Shown here: positions 1 through 7,484 of the stretch, piece after piece
Layout of the letters: every line of letters begins with the position of its first letter
Position numbering within the stretch: position 1 is the stretch's first letter
Notes under the pieces: model-generated
What the model saw: the letters and a program-made list of their open reading frames with translations, nothing else
Told to the model about the DNA's origin: nothing
The model's database searches: none
From: Undibacterium sp049340185
GTDB lineage: Bacteria > Pseudomonadota > Gammaproteobacteria > Burkholderiales > Burkholderiaceae_D
Direction: 5' to 3'
Assembly: GCF_049340185.1 (NCBI RefSeq)
Contig: NZ_JBMPPC010000003.1
Span: 1-64,000, forward strand
Length of the DNA stretch: 64,000 bases
Program-made: the position numbers and the translations under genes

Positions 1-129
1 CAGCCGGAAGTGCATCTGCGGCCCAACAAGCTGGTGGCGTACAAGTCGGTGGCTCATGTGATGGCAACGGCTCAGCGTCTTGGCGTCACTAAGATCGGTA
101 TGGTCGGTAATGAGCAGTTCTTGAAGTGA
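1..129 (+). CDS. exbD: ExbD/TolR-family biopolymer transport protein, C-terminal fragment
   Basis: Only the last 42 codons are in the window; the start lies upstream. The frame is open from base 1 and ends in TGA at 127-129. The readable tail (HLRPNKLVAYKSVAHVMATA, then a GVTKIGMVG stretch) has the typical end of the periplasmic domain of ExbD, which works with ExbB and TonB to pass proton-motive force to outer-membrane receptors. It is a second ExbD besides the complete exbBD pair at 17674-18728. Its place just before an amino-sugar operon suggests, by inference, a TonB system dedicated to uptake of GlcNAc oligomers. The 139 bases that follow hold no gene. Confidence 0.8.
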   Translation, partial: QPEVHLRPNKLVAYKSVAHVMATAQRLGVTKIGMVGNEQFLK

Positions 130-268
130 TACCAGTGCTGAGTGGATGGCGTCTGAATGATGTTGGATGGAGCAGGGCGGCAGTCTGTGAGTGAGCTAAG
201 CGAAGGCGTTGCAAGAGAAATAGTGTAGGGTCAGGTCAAAAGATTTTTAGATACCACTTAAATACCTA

Positions 269-308
269 TTGACAACCACTGTAGATAAGACCTACGATGA
301 GACCTATG
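269..308 (+). promoter_or_regulatory. Promoter of the amino-sugar operon with a 12-bp tandem operator-like repeat
   Basis: A perfect -35 box TTGACA (269-274) is followed after 18 bp by TACGAT (293-298), a 4/6 match to the -10 consensus. Two 12-bp units in direct repeat, ATAAGACCTACG (285-296) and ATGAGACCTATG (297-308), cover the -10 box and the expected start site. Each holds an AGACCTA core; AGACC-type half-sites are common for GntR/HutC-family repressors, and such a regulator is encoded as the second gene of this operon. Autoregulation is therefore likely, but inferred. Confidence 0.6.
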
Positions 309-320
309 CTGGATTATCCA

Positions 321-352
321 CTGAAAATTGCGTTTAAACACGAATTTTTCAG
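321..352. repeat. Inverted repeat in the 5' leader of the amino-sugar operon
   Basis: CTGAAAATT (321-329) and AATTTTTCAG (343-352) are inverted around a 13-base loop containing GTTTAAAC. It sits between the promoter and the kinase start, so it could be a leader hairpin or a second operator. No T-run follows, so it is not a terminator. Confidence 0.4.
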
Positions 353-384
353 AGAGAAATCGGCGACATTGAACAGAATGATCT

Positions 385-1320
385 ATGGCAGAAATGAACG
401 TGAGTAAACAATACCAATACCTGATCGGCGTTGATGGCGGTGGCACCGGAACCCGTGTGCGCCTGATCGCCCGTCAAGGCGCGCGAGCTAATGGCACTGC
501 CGCTGATACTGTATCTGCCTTATCGGCTGTTGGTACTGCGGGACCTTCCGGTCTGATGCATGGCGCAGAGGCGGCGTGGAATTCGATACTCGCAGCGACC
601 AGACAAGCGTTTTTTGAAGCGGGCCTCAGCATGCCTGCCTTGGGTGAAATCGCGGCAGGTTGCGGTCTGGCAGGGATTAATAATCGCCAATGGGCGGCTG
701 AGTTTGTCTCCGCGAATCCGGGTTTTGGCCTGCTCGTGATCGAGACTGATGCCGGGACTACCTTGCTCGGTGCACATCAAGGTAAGGCCGGGGCGATTAT
801 TGCACTTGGTACCGGTAGCGTTGGCGAGGTCATGATGAGTGACGGTTCACGTCGTGAAGTGGGAGGCTGGGGATTTCCTTCCAGCGATGAAGCCAGCGGT
901 GCCTGGTTAGGTTTGCGAGCAATGAATCACGCGCAGCACGTGCTAGATGGCCGTAGTCCTGCAGATGCTTTTTCAGCGGCGGTAATTGCGCATTGCGGTG
1001 GCAATAAAGATGCGGTATTTCGCTGGCTGGCACAAGCGAATCAGACACGTTACGCGCAACTCGCACCGATGGTGATTGCGCATGCTGGCAGCGTTGCCAG
1101 TGCTCGCACAATTATGTCTGCAGCGGGATACGAGGTTGGCAAGATGGCGATGGCACTTGATCCGTCTGCTACCTTACCGATTGCTTTATGCGGTGGACTG
1201 GCGGAGCCGATGAGCGAATTTTTGCCAGCGGAGTTATGTCCCCGTATTGTCAGGCCGCATGCTGATTCTGCTGCTGGCGCATTACTACTGATTCAGAACC
1301 GATTGTTGAGCATTCAATAG
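385..1320 (+). CDS. BadF/BadG-type ATPase, probable N-acetylglucosamine/glucosamine kinase
   Basis: The 311-residue protein begins with the phosphate-binding motif GVDGGGTGTR (about residues 15-24) and has further ASKHA-fold glycine-rich motifs (IALGTGSVGEV; LCGGLAEPM; DSAAGALLL), as in eukaryotic-type GlcNAc kinases and bacterial glucosamine kinases of the BadF/BadG/BcrA/BcrD family. It would phosphorylate GlcNAc or glucosamine at C6 in the cytoplasm, giving the substrate of NagA encoded two genes later. It is the first gene of the operon, 10 bp before the GntR gene. No strong ribosome binding site precedes 385; an in-frame ATG at 394 is an alternative start. The exact sugar specificity is inferred from the neighbours. 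Confidence 0.8.
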   Translation: MAEMNVSKQYQYLIGVDGGGTGTRVRLIARQGARANGTAADTVSALSAVGTAGPSGLMHGAEAAWNSILAATRQAFFEAGLSMPALGEIAAGCGLAGINNRQWAAEFVSANPGFGLLVIETDAGTTLLGAHQGKAGAIIALGTGSVGEVMMSDGSRREVGGWGFPSSDEASGAWLGLRAMNHAQHVLDGRSPADAFSAAVIAHCGGNKDAVFRWLAQANQTRYAQLAPMVIAHAGSVASARTIMSAAGYEVGKMAMALDPSATLPIALCGGLAEPMSEFLPAELCPRIVRPHADSAAGALLLIQNRLLSIQ

Positions 1321-1330
1321 AAAGAACACT

Positions 1331-2065
1331 ATGCAAGCGCAATTAAGTGATTTCAAGCCGGATAGCGATAGCTCTACGCCGCTGTATTTGCAGCTCGCTA
1401 ACAAGCTAGCGACCGGCATTCATAGCGGCATCTGGCAGCCTGACGAAGCACTACCTTCTGAGCGTTTGTTATCTGAGGCGCTGGACATCTCGCGTGTCAC
1501 TGCGCGCAAAGCGATCGACATGCTGTGCGAGCGCGGACTGCTGACCCGCAAGCATGGTTCCGGTACTTACATCACGCCCAAACTGGAGCAGCCTTTATCA
1601 CGACTGACCAACTTTAGTGAGGAGTTGCGCCAGCGTGGTTTTGCTCCGGGATCGCAATGGATTTCACGTGAGACAGGGATCGCTGCACCGGAAGAAATTT
1701 TGTCATTAGGCCTGTCGCCGAATACCGTCGTATCGCGTCTGAAACGTCTGCGTACCGCCGATAACGTCGTGATGGCGATTGAGAGCACGACGATTCCGGC
1801 GATCTATTTGCCGAATCCTAAATTGGTGACCGACAGTCTGTACGGTTATCTCGAATCAAATAACGTTACCCCGACGCGCGCCTTGCAGCATATTCGTGCC
1901 GTCAATGCGACCGCCGAACAGGCGAAACTCGCGGGCATTAAACAGGGAGCGGCGATGTTGTTTATTACCCGTGTCGGCTACCTGCCGACCGGTGCTGCCG
2001 TGGAACTGACGCATTCTTATTGCCGCAGTGATTATTATGATTTTGTCGCGGAGTTGTTCAGATGA
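1331..2065 (+). CDS. GntR/HutC-family transcriptional regulator (NagR-like)
   Basis: The 244-residue protein has an N-terminal winged helix (about residues 10-80; PLYLQLANKLATGI, then LPSERLLSEALDISRVTARK) and a C-terminal UTRA ligand-binding domain (about 95-240) ending in LTHSYCRSDYYDFVAEL. This is the layout of HutC-subfamily repressors such as NagR, NagQ and DasR, which respond to amino-sugar phosphates. Position inside the amino-sugar operon supports that role. It overlaps nagA by four bases (ATGA), so the two are translationally coupled. Likely target is the AGACCTA repeat at 285-308; that link is inference. Confidence 0.85.
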   Translation: MQAQLSDFKPDSDSSTPLYLQLANKLATGIHSGIWQPDEALPSERLLSEALDISRVTARKAIDMLCERGLLTRKHGSGTYITPKLEQPLSRLTNFSEELRQRGFAPGSQWISRETGIAAPEEILSLGLSPNTVVSRLKRLRTADNVVMAIESTTIPAIYLPNPKLVTDSLYGYLESNNVTPTRALQHIRAVNATAEQAKLAGIKQGAAMLFITRVGYLPTGAAVELTHSYCRSDYYDFVAELFR

Positions 2066-3174
2066 GTGGAAGCTTGCAAGGTAATGTCCTGACGTCAGCA
2101 GGTTGGGTCAATGGCTCTATTGATTTTGCTGAACGCGTCACCGCCATTCATGGCGAGAAAAATGATCCAGTGGATAACTCGCAGCTATATATCTTGCCTG
2201 GTTTTGTTGATCTGCACGTACACGGTGCCGGTGGCAAAGACACGATGGAGGCGGGAGATGCTGCGGAGGTCATCGCGCGCATGCATGCGCAACATGGCAC
2301 GACGAGTTTACTCGCAACCACCATGACAGCACCGATGGCTGACCTGGAGGCAGCATTGTCCGCGTTGAAATCGATATGCGAGACTAGAACCAAAGGTGCA
2401 GCGCGGGTACTTGGCGTACATCTGGAAGGCCCGTATATCAATCCTGGCAAGCTAGGTGCACAACCGGATTTTGCCCGGATTGCATCACTGGAGCAGGTCA
2501 AGCATTTGCATGCGATTGCACCGATCAGACTGATTACCGTTGCGCCGGAAATGGAAGGTCATTTACAGCTGGTGCGCGACCTGACAGAGATGGGGATGGT
2601 CGTACAGCTTGGCCACACATTAGGTACCTATGAAGAGGGCGTTGCTGCTTTAGACAACGGTGCCAAAGGATTTACCCATTTATATAACGCCATGTCGCGG
2701 CTTGATCATCGTGCTCCGGGCATGGTCGGGGCGGCGCTCGCGCATGCGCAATTTTCTGAAATTATTCCCGATCTCTTGCATGTACATCCCGGTGCGATCA
2801 AGGCGGCAATGCGGGCCATACCGCATCTGTATTGTGTGACGGACTCGACGGCAGCATCCGGCATGCCGGATGGTCAGTACATGCTCGGTCGCCAGGTAGT
2901 GCATAAATGCCTGGGGGGTGTGCGTCTGGCAGATGGCACGCTGGCTGGCAGCACGCTGACGATGGATCAGGCATTGCGTAATCTGGTCAGTATCGGTCTC
3001 ACTATCGCGGACGCGTCCAAGCGCGTATCCACATATGCCGCCGATTATCTCGGCTTACCAGATCGTGGTCGTTTGCACGTAGATAGTTACGCCGATATCG
3101 TCGTACTTGATCGCAAACTGAACCTGGTCGCTGTTTACGTAGAAGGAGAAAAGATTGACCTCGCAAATGCTTAA
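2062..3174 (+). CDS. nagA: N-acetylglucosamine-6-phosphate deacetylase
   Basis: This amidohydrolase removes acetate from GlcNAc-6-phosphate to give glucosamine-6-phosphate. The 370-residue length is normal. Visible family features are the metal-site start GFVDLHVHG (about residues 47-55), the glutamate in HLEGPYINP, histidines in QLGHTLG and FTHLYNAMS, and the catalytic aspartate in CVTDSTAASG. The ATG overlaps the stop of the GntR gene. The last 20 bases overlap the next gene, which has its own ribosome binding site within nagA. Confidence 0.95.
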   Translation: MSGSLQGNVLTSAGWVNGSIDFAERVTAIHGEKNDPVDNSQLYILPGFVDLHVHGAGGKDTMEAGDAAEVIARMHAQHGTTSLLATTMTAPMADLEAALSALKSICETRTKGAARVLGVHLEGPYINPGKLGAQPDFARIASLEQVKHLHAIAPIRLITVAPEMEGHLQLVRDLTEMGMVVQLGHTLGTYEEGVAALDNGAKGFTHLYNAMSRLDHRAPGMVGAALAHAQFSEIIPDLLHVHPGAIKAAMRAIPHLYCVTDSTAASGMPDGQYMLGRQVVHKCLGGVRLADGTLAGSTLTMDQALRNLVSIGLTIADASKRVSTYAADYLGLPDRGRLHVDSYADIVVLDRKLNLVAVYVEGEKIDLANA

Positions 3175-4177
3175 AGAAGCCTGTTCGTCCGCCGAGTTTG
3201 TGGCACATCAACTGACGCAGGATAGAGAACGTTATATCGCTCTGGGAAGTCATCTCAGAGACAATCCACCGTCATCGGTATTGACGGTGGCGCGCGGCAG
3301 TTCCGATCATGCTGCCAATTATGCCGCCTACCTGATCATGTCACGTCTGGGACGCATCGTTGCCTCTTTGCCGATGTCGCTGGTCACACTGAACAAATCC
3401 CCTTTGCATGCCCGTGATGCGCTGGCAATTGCGATCTCGCAGTCGGGACAAAGCCCGGATGTGATTGAGCCGATTCGTTATTTCCGTGAAGGCGGAGCCT
3501 CCACGGTTGCGCTGGTCAATGATGCTGCGTCACCGCTGGCGCAGAGTGCCGAATGGACTTTGCCTTTGCATGCAGGTCCGGAGCTCAGTGTCGCTGCAAC
3601 GAAAAGTTTTATTACCTCGCTGGTTGCAGGCGCACGGGTCGCGGGCAATTGGCAAAATGATGCGGACTTCTTAAGTGCGATTGAGATGCTGCCAGAAGCC
3701 TTGGATGCAGCAACGCGTTGTGACTGGTCGAATGCTTTAGAGGTATTGACACCAGCGTCGCGCATCATGACCGTCGGGCGTGGTATCAGCTTCCCGGTTG
3801 CGCTGGAATCCGCGCTGAAATTTAAAGAGACTTCCGTAATTCAGGCAGAGGCATTTAGTGGTGCTGAAATCAAGCATGGTCCGATGGCGCTGATTGATGA
3901 CGGCTATCCTTTATTGATTTTTGCAACGCGTGGTCCTGCCCAGGCTGGCCTGATCAAACTCGCCGAAGAAATGCGCGGTCGCGGTGCGAACGTACTGCTG
4001 GCGGCGCCGGTTGATATAAAAGAACGGAATCTGACTTTGCCTACTGCGGCGACACCAGACCTGGATCCGATTGTTGCGATCCAGGCGTTTTATGTGATGG
4101 CTGCGCACTTGTCTATTGCACGAGGATTAGACCCTGATAAGCCGCGTCATTTAAGCAAGGTGACCAAGACGAATTGA
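3155..4177 (+). CDS. SIS-domain glucosamine-6-phosphate deaminase/isomerase (NagB-II type)
   Basis: The 340-residue protein consists of two SIS sugar-isomerase domains (for example TVARGSSDHAANYAAYLI and AISQSGQSPDVIEPI near residues 43-110; VGRGISFPVALESALKFKE near 208-226; SGAEIKHGPMALID). It lacks the N-terminal glutaminase domain of GlmS, which marks NagB-II-type deaminases that turn glucosamine-6-phosphate into fructose-6-phosphate plus ammonia. TTG was taken as start because AGGAG lies six bases upstream (3144-3148), inside nagA. A pure isomerase role cannot be excluded from sequence. The stop codon falls inside a 16-bp tandem repeat. Confidence 0.88.
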   Translation: MTSQMLKEACSSAEFVAHQLTQDRERYIALGSHLRDNPPSSVLTVARGSSDHAANYAAYLIMSRLGRIVASLPMSLVTLNKSPLHARDALAIAISQSGQSPDVIEPIRYFREGGASTVALVNDAASPLAQSAEWTLPLHAGPELSVAATKSFITSLVAGARVAGNWQNDADFLSAIEMLPEALDAATRCDWSNALEVLTPASRIMTVGRGISFPVALESALKFKETSVIQAEAFSGAEIKHGPMALIDDGYPLLIFATRGPAQAGLIKLAEEMRGRGANVLLAAPVDIKERNLTLPTAATPDLDPIVAIQAFYVMAAHLSIARGLDPDKPRHLSKVTKTN

Positions 4178-4232
4178 GCTTAATACGAATTGAGCTTAAT
4201 ACGAATTGAGTTTAATGCGATTTGAGCGTATT
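4169..4232 (+). repeat. 16-bp tandem repeat, about four copies, starting in the 3' end of the SIS gene
   Basis: The unit ACGAATTGAGCTTAAT occurs exactly at 4169-4184 and 4185-4200, with one change at 4201-4216 (GAGTTTAAT) and with several changes at 4217-4232. The TGA stop of the SIS-domain gene (4175-4177) is inside the first copy, so the array grew outward from the coding end. Each unit carries TTGAG, and copies one to three recreate the same stop in successive registers. Confidence 0.85.
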
Positions 4233-4338
4233 ACGACTTGCATCAGTGCGAAACGATTGAGTTTATTTGTGAATTTATAGCAGCGTTTTTTTAAAAACCT
4301 CTCGCTCTCGCGGGAGGATATTTCAAACAGACTAATCA

Positions 4339-4419
4339 CATACTCCTATCCAGTATTTTTTAAATCACTAATAGAAATATGCGGATTTGGCTAGTTTTTA
4401 TAAAAAAATAGGGGAGTAT
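4339..4419 (+). promoter_or_regulatory. Element A: ATACTC palindrome plus distal half-site
   Basis: The palindrome ATACTC-N5-CAGTAT (4340-4356, one mismatch) is followed by a half-site GAGTAT (4414-4419) 74 bp downstream. Between them, GCGGATT and GTTTTTATAAAA match the element before yhdP (46161-46244); the distance from GCGGATT to GGGGAGTAT is 30 bp in both. The outer arms (ATACTCCTAT; ATAGGGGAGTAT) can pair. The GGGGAG of the half-site lies ten bases before the GTG start of the next gene and may double as its ribosome binding site. Confidence 0.6.
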
Positions 4420-4426
4420 TGCTCCA

Positions 4427-5785
4427 GTGGGCAGGATTCGATTTTCGGTAACGGGCGCAATCCAGCGCTTATCCGCTATAAGCTCAAGCGCCATATCCAC
4501 GATGCAATCCATCATGCTGGCATTGCTATTGATTTGCGCACATGGCAATGCCAGCGCGGCGGAAAAAATCGAATTCTGGACCATGAGCTTAAAGCCAAAG
4601 TTCATTCCGTATTTTCAAACGTTGGTTAAAACGTATGAAGCACAACATCCTGGTGTTAAAGTCGAGTGGGTCGATTTCCCCTGGGATATTTTGCAACTGA
4701 AACTCATCACCTCTATTGCAGCAGGTACACCGCCGTCACTGGTCAATCTCAGTGTGCCGTGGGCAGAAGAATTTGCGCGTGACGGTTTGATCGAACCGGT
4801 TGACGGTCTGATGAAGAACAAAGCGGTTTATACCAAAGGCGCGCTTGATGATCTGACCTTTCGTGGCAAGCTCTACGGCTTTCCGCATTACAGCAACGTC
4901 AATGTGATTGCCTACAACCGTAAAATTCTGAGTGCTGCTGGGATCACGCAAGCACCGAAAAATATGGACGAACTGCTCGCCTATGCACGCCAGATTGCGG
5001 CCAAAACGGGCAAAGCTGGCTACGCGCCTGCTCTAGGCAAGATCGATGGTTTTTTGATGCAGCAAGGTCTGCCGCTCATCAAAGATGGCAAGGCTGTATT
5101 TAACTCGCCCGCCCATATCGTCCTAATCAAAAAACTCGCTGACACCTATAAGGCGAACGGTTTTTTGAAGGATAAATTATTCGCCGAAGATAATTTCCCC
5201 GCTGTGGTAGATGCCTATTTGGGCGGTCGCCTCGGCATGATGGTCAGCGCACCGACCGCCTTAAAACGTATTCAGGCGGACTCCGCCGAAATCTATGCGA
5301 ATACCGCGATTTTTCCAGCACCTGTTGGTCCGACGGGTATTGCCGATGGTGGTTGGATGTTCAACTTCGCTGTACCAAAAGGCGTCAATCCCCGATCGCT
5401 TCCCGCGATTGCTGAGTTTGCCCAATTTCTGACGAACGACGAGAATCAATTAGCCTTTGCTAAGATTGCCAAAGTCATGCCGACCACGGTCAAAGCACTT
5501 GCTCATCCTTACTTTGCACAGATACCGGATCATGCGGGTGCCGCAGAAGTTGCGCAGACCGTTGCTGCCGGATCGATGCAGTATTCACGCAGTTTGTACG
5601 TGGATGGCATCACTGATTACGATGAGTTGCGGCGGTTTCTGGTGCAGGCAGTTGAGGCGGGGATGACCGGTAAAAAAGAGATTAAGCTGGCACTCGATGA
5701 GGCAGTGGCGATCTGGAACAAAAAGCTGGCTACTGATGTTAATGCACAAATGCATGCCAGAACGATGGCGAAGGAGGATCACTGA
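4427..5785 (+). CDS. Sugar ABC transporter substrate-binding protein (family 1)
   Basis: This is the periplasmic sugar-binding component of the importer encoded by the next two genes. The mature part begins near EKIEFWTMSLKPKF and has the usual family pattern (YEAQHPGVKVEWVDFPWD, then LYGFPHYSNVNVIAYNRKIL). A GTG start at 4427 gives 452 residues with a hydrophobic signal segment (MLALLLICAHGNASA). The stretch before it is long, and an in-frame ATG at 4502 would give a much shorter signal peptide but has no visible ribosome binding site; GGGGAG ten bases before 4427 favours the GTG. Ligand is unknown from sequence; GlcNAc or chito-oligosaccharides are inferred from context. Confidence 0.88.
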   Translation: MGRIRFSVTGAIQRLSAISSSAISTMQSIMLALLLICAHGNASAAEKIEFWTMSLKPKFIPYFQTLVKTYEAQHPGVKVEWVDFPWDILQLKLITSIAAGTPPSLVNLSVPWAEEFARDGLIEPVDGLMKNKAVYTKGALDDLTFRGKLYGFPHYSNVNVIAYNRKILSAAGITQAPKNMDELLAYARQIAAKTGKAGYAPALGKIDGFLMQQGLPLIKDGKAVFNSPAHIVLIKKLADTYKANGFLKDKLFAEDNFPAVVDAYLGGRLGMMVSAPTALKRIQADSAEIYANTAIFPAPVGPTGIADGGWMFNFAVPKGVNPRSLPAIAEFAQFLTNDENQLAFAKIAKVMPTTVKALAHPYFAQIPDHAGAAEVAQTVAAGSMQYSRSLYVDGITDYDELRRFLVQAVEAGMTGKKEIKLALDEAVAIWNKKLATDVNAQMHARTMAKEDH

Positions 5786-5787
5786 CT

Positions 5788-6657
5788 ATGTCCGCTTTCC
5801 GACGACATAATGTAATTGCCTATGTATTCCTAGCGCCGGCTTTGTTGTTGCTCGCATTGTTCTCGTTCTGGCCAGTGTTATATGGCTCCTATCTGAGCTT
5901 TACCGATTTCAGTTTAGTCCGCACGACGCATTGGGTTGGTTGGGATAATTATCGCTACATCTTTGGAAATGCGATGTTTGTTAGCGGTCTTAAAAACTCT
6001 CTACTATTTTTATCCATCGTCCCTTTTATCCAGATTGGCGCAATCGTATTGGCAACGCTGGTCAATACCCAATTACCGGCAATATGCTGGTTCCGTGCGG
6101 CTTATTATGTTCCGGTGGTGACAACGGTTGCGGTAGTCGGGATTATGTGGGGATTTATGTTCCATGATCAGGGCGCGTTGAATTATGTGCTTCTGAAACT
6201 GCATGCTATCAATCAACCGCTGGGTTGGTTATCTGATGACAGCCTGGCGATTTTTTCAATTATGTTTGTCTCGCTCTGGCGCGGGCTCGGCTGGTATATG
6301 GTGATGTATCTGGCAGCGTTGCAATCCATTCCCGCTGAGATGCAAGAAGCCGCTGTACTCGATGGTGCAAATCGATGGCAACGATTTTGGAAGATCACCG
6401 TACCCATGCTATTTCCAACCATCATGGTCTGCACCATCATGTCTGTTTTAGCTGCGCTAAAGGCCTATCAGGAGGTCGATGTCCTGACTCAGGGCGGTCC
6501 GATGAATTCAACTTTCACTGCGCTCTACTATGCCTACGATCAGGGGTTAAAGCATCTGAAATTGCCGCGCGGTCTTGCCGCCAGTTTTGTGATGTCATTG
6601 TCTTGTATTGCCATCGCACTGGCCTGTCTGCGCTATCTGAAGCCGAGGCACCGGTGA
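5788..6657 (+). CDS. Sugar ABC transporter permease (UgpA/MalF type)
   Basis: The 289-residue inner-membrane protein has about six hydrophobic segments, beginning with VIAYVFLAPALLLLALFSFWPVLYG, and carries the EAA loop signature near residues 184-200 (MQEAAVLDGANRWQRFWKIT) that contacts the ATPase. It starts two bases after the binding-protein stop. It forms the translocation pore with the next permease. No unusual features. Confidence 0.92.
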   Translation: MSAFRRHNVIAYVFLAPALLLLALFSFWPVLYGSYLSFTDFSLVRTTHWVGWDNYRYIFGNAMFVSGLKNSLLFLSIVPFIQIGAIVLATLVNTQLPAICWFRAAYYVPVVTTVAVVGIMWGFMFHDQGALNYVLLKLHAINQPLGWLSDDSLAIFSIMFVSLWRGLGWYMVMYLAALQSIPAEMQEAAVLDGANRWQRFWKITVPMLFPTIMVCTIMSVLAALKAYQEVDVLTQGGPMNSTFTALYYAYDQGLKHLKLPRGLAASFVMSLSCIAIALACLRYLKPRHR

Positions 6658-7484
6658 TGTCCTATTCCGTTGAGCGTCTGTTTAAAATTGTTGTGCAATA
6701 TACGGTGCTAATGGCATTGGCAGTGCTATGCGTATTCCCGTTCTGGTGGACGCTGGTAGTGGCCGTCTCGACTGAGGGCAATATTTTTGAATTCCCGCCC
6801 AGCTTTATGCCACAAGCGGTATCACTGGACAATTTTATTGAAGTATTTCGCGTCATCCCGATGATCGCGTTTTATAAAAATTCCTTATTGATTACTGTAG
6901 CAACCGTGTGCTGGAAATTACTACTATGCTCGCTGGCTGCCTATCCGCTGTCACGTATGCGCTTTAGCGGTAGCAAGTTAGTTTTTGGACTGATACTAGC
7001 AACCATGATTTTGCCGTCAGAAGTGAATTTTCTGGTCAACTTTATCACCCTGACCAAGATAGGCCTAGTCAATACTTATACCGGTGTGATCTTGCCGAAT
7101 GTAGTGACTGCCGTGTCAATACTGCTGTTGAAACAAGCCTTTGATGAAGTACCACAAGACCTGATTGATGCCGCCAGAGTGGATGGTGCACCGGAGTGGA
7201 TTATTTTCTGGAAAATTGTGCTGCCATTGATCTCGCCGTGGCTGGCAACCGTCGGTATTTTGACTGCGGTGGAGGCATGGAATGACTACATCTGGCCTTC
7301 CATCGTGATTAGTAAGCCCGATGATTTTCCTTTATCGGCAGGTGTGCTGTATCTGCGCGGTACTTACGGCAGCAGCACACGGGTGATTGCTGCCGGCACT
7401 ATTTTGACGATCGCGCCGATACTCGTCGCCTTTTTATTTACCCAGCGCTTTTTTATGCGCGGCATGGATGGAGCAGTGAAATGA
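6657..7484 (+). CDS. Sugar ABC transporter permease (UgpE/MalG type)
   Basis: The start was placed at the ATG at 6657, which overlaps the previous TGA by one base (TGATG), giving 275 residues. A longer open frame extends upstream but only shadows the previous permease. The protein has six hydrophobic segments and the EAA loop motif (LIDAARVDGAPEWIIFWKIV). It pairs with the preceding permease. The TGA overlaps the ATG of the next gene (ATGA), so transport and hydrolase genes are coupled. Confidence 0.92.
   Translation: MSYSVERLFKIVVQYTVLMALAVLCVFPFWWTLVVAVSTEGNIFEFPPSFMPQAVSLDNFIEVFRVIPMIAFYKNSLLITVATVCWKLLLCSLAAYPLSRMRFSGSKLVFGLILATMILPSEVNFLVNFITLTKIGLVNTYTGVILPNVVTAVSILLLKQAFDEVPQDLIDAARVDGAPEWIIFWKIVLPLISPWLATVGILTAVEAWNDYIWPSIVISKPDDFPLSAGVLYLRGTYGSSTRVIAAGTILTIAPILVAFLFTQRFFMRGMDGAVK

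Noticed and set aside
1331..1400. Possible programmed frameshift at gene overlaps in the nag and bcs operons
   Set aside because: The overlaps are ordinary ATGA or TGATG couplings with no slippery sequence.
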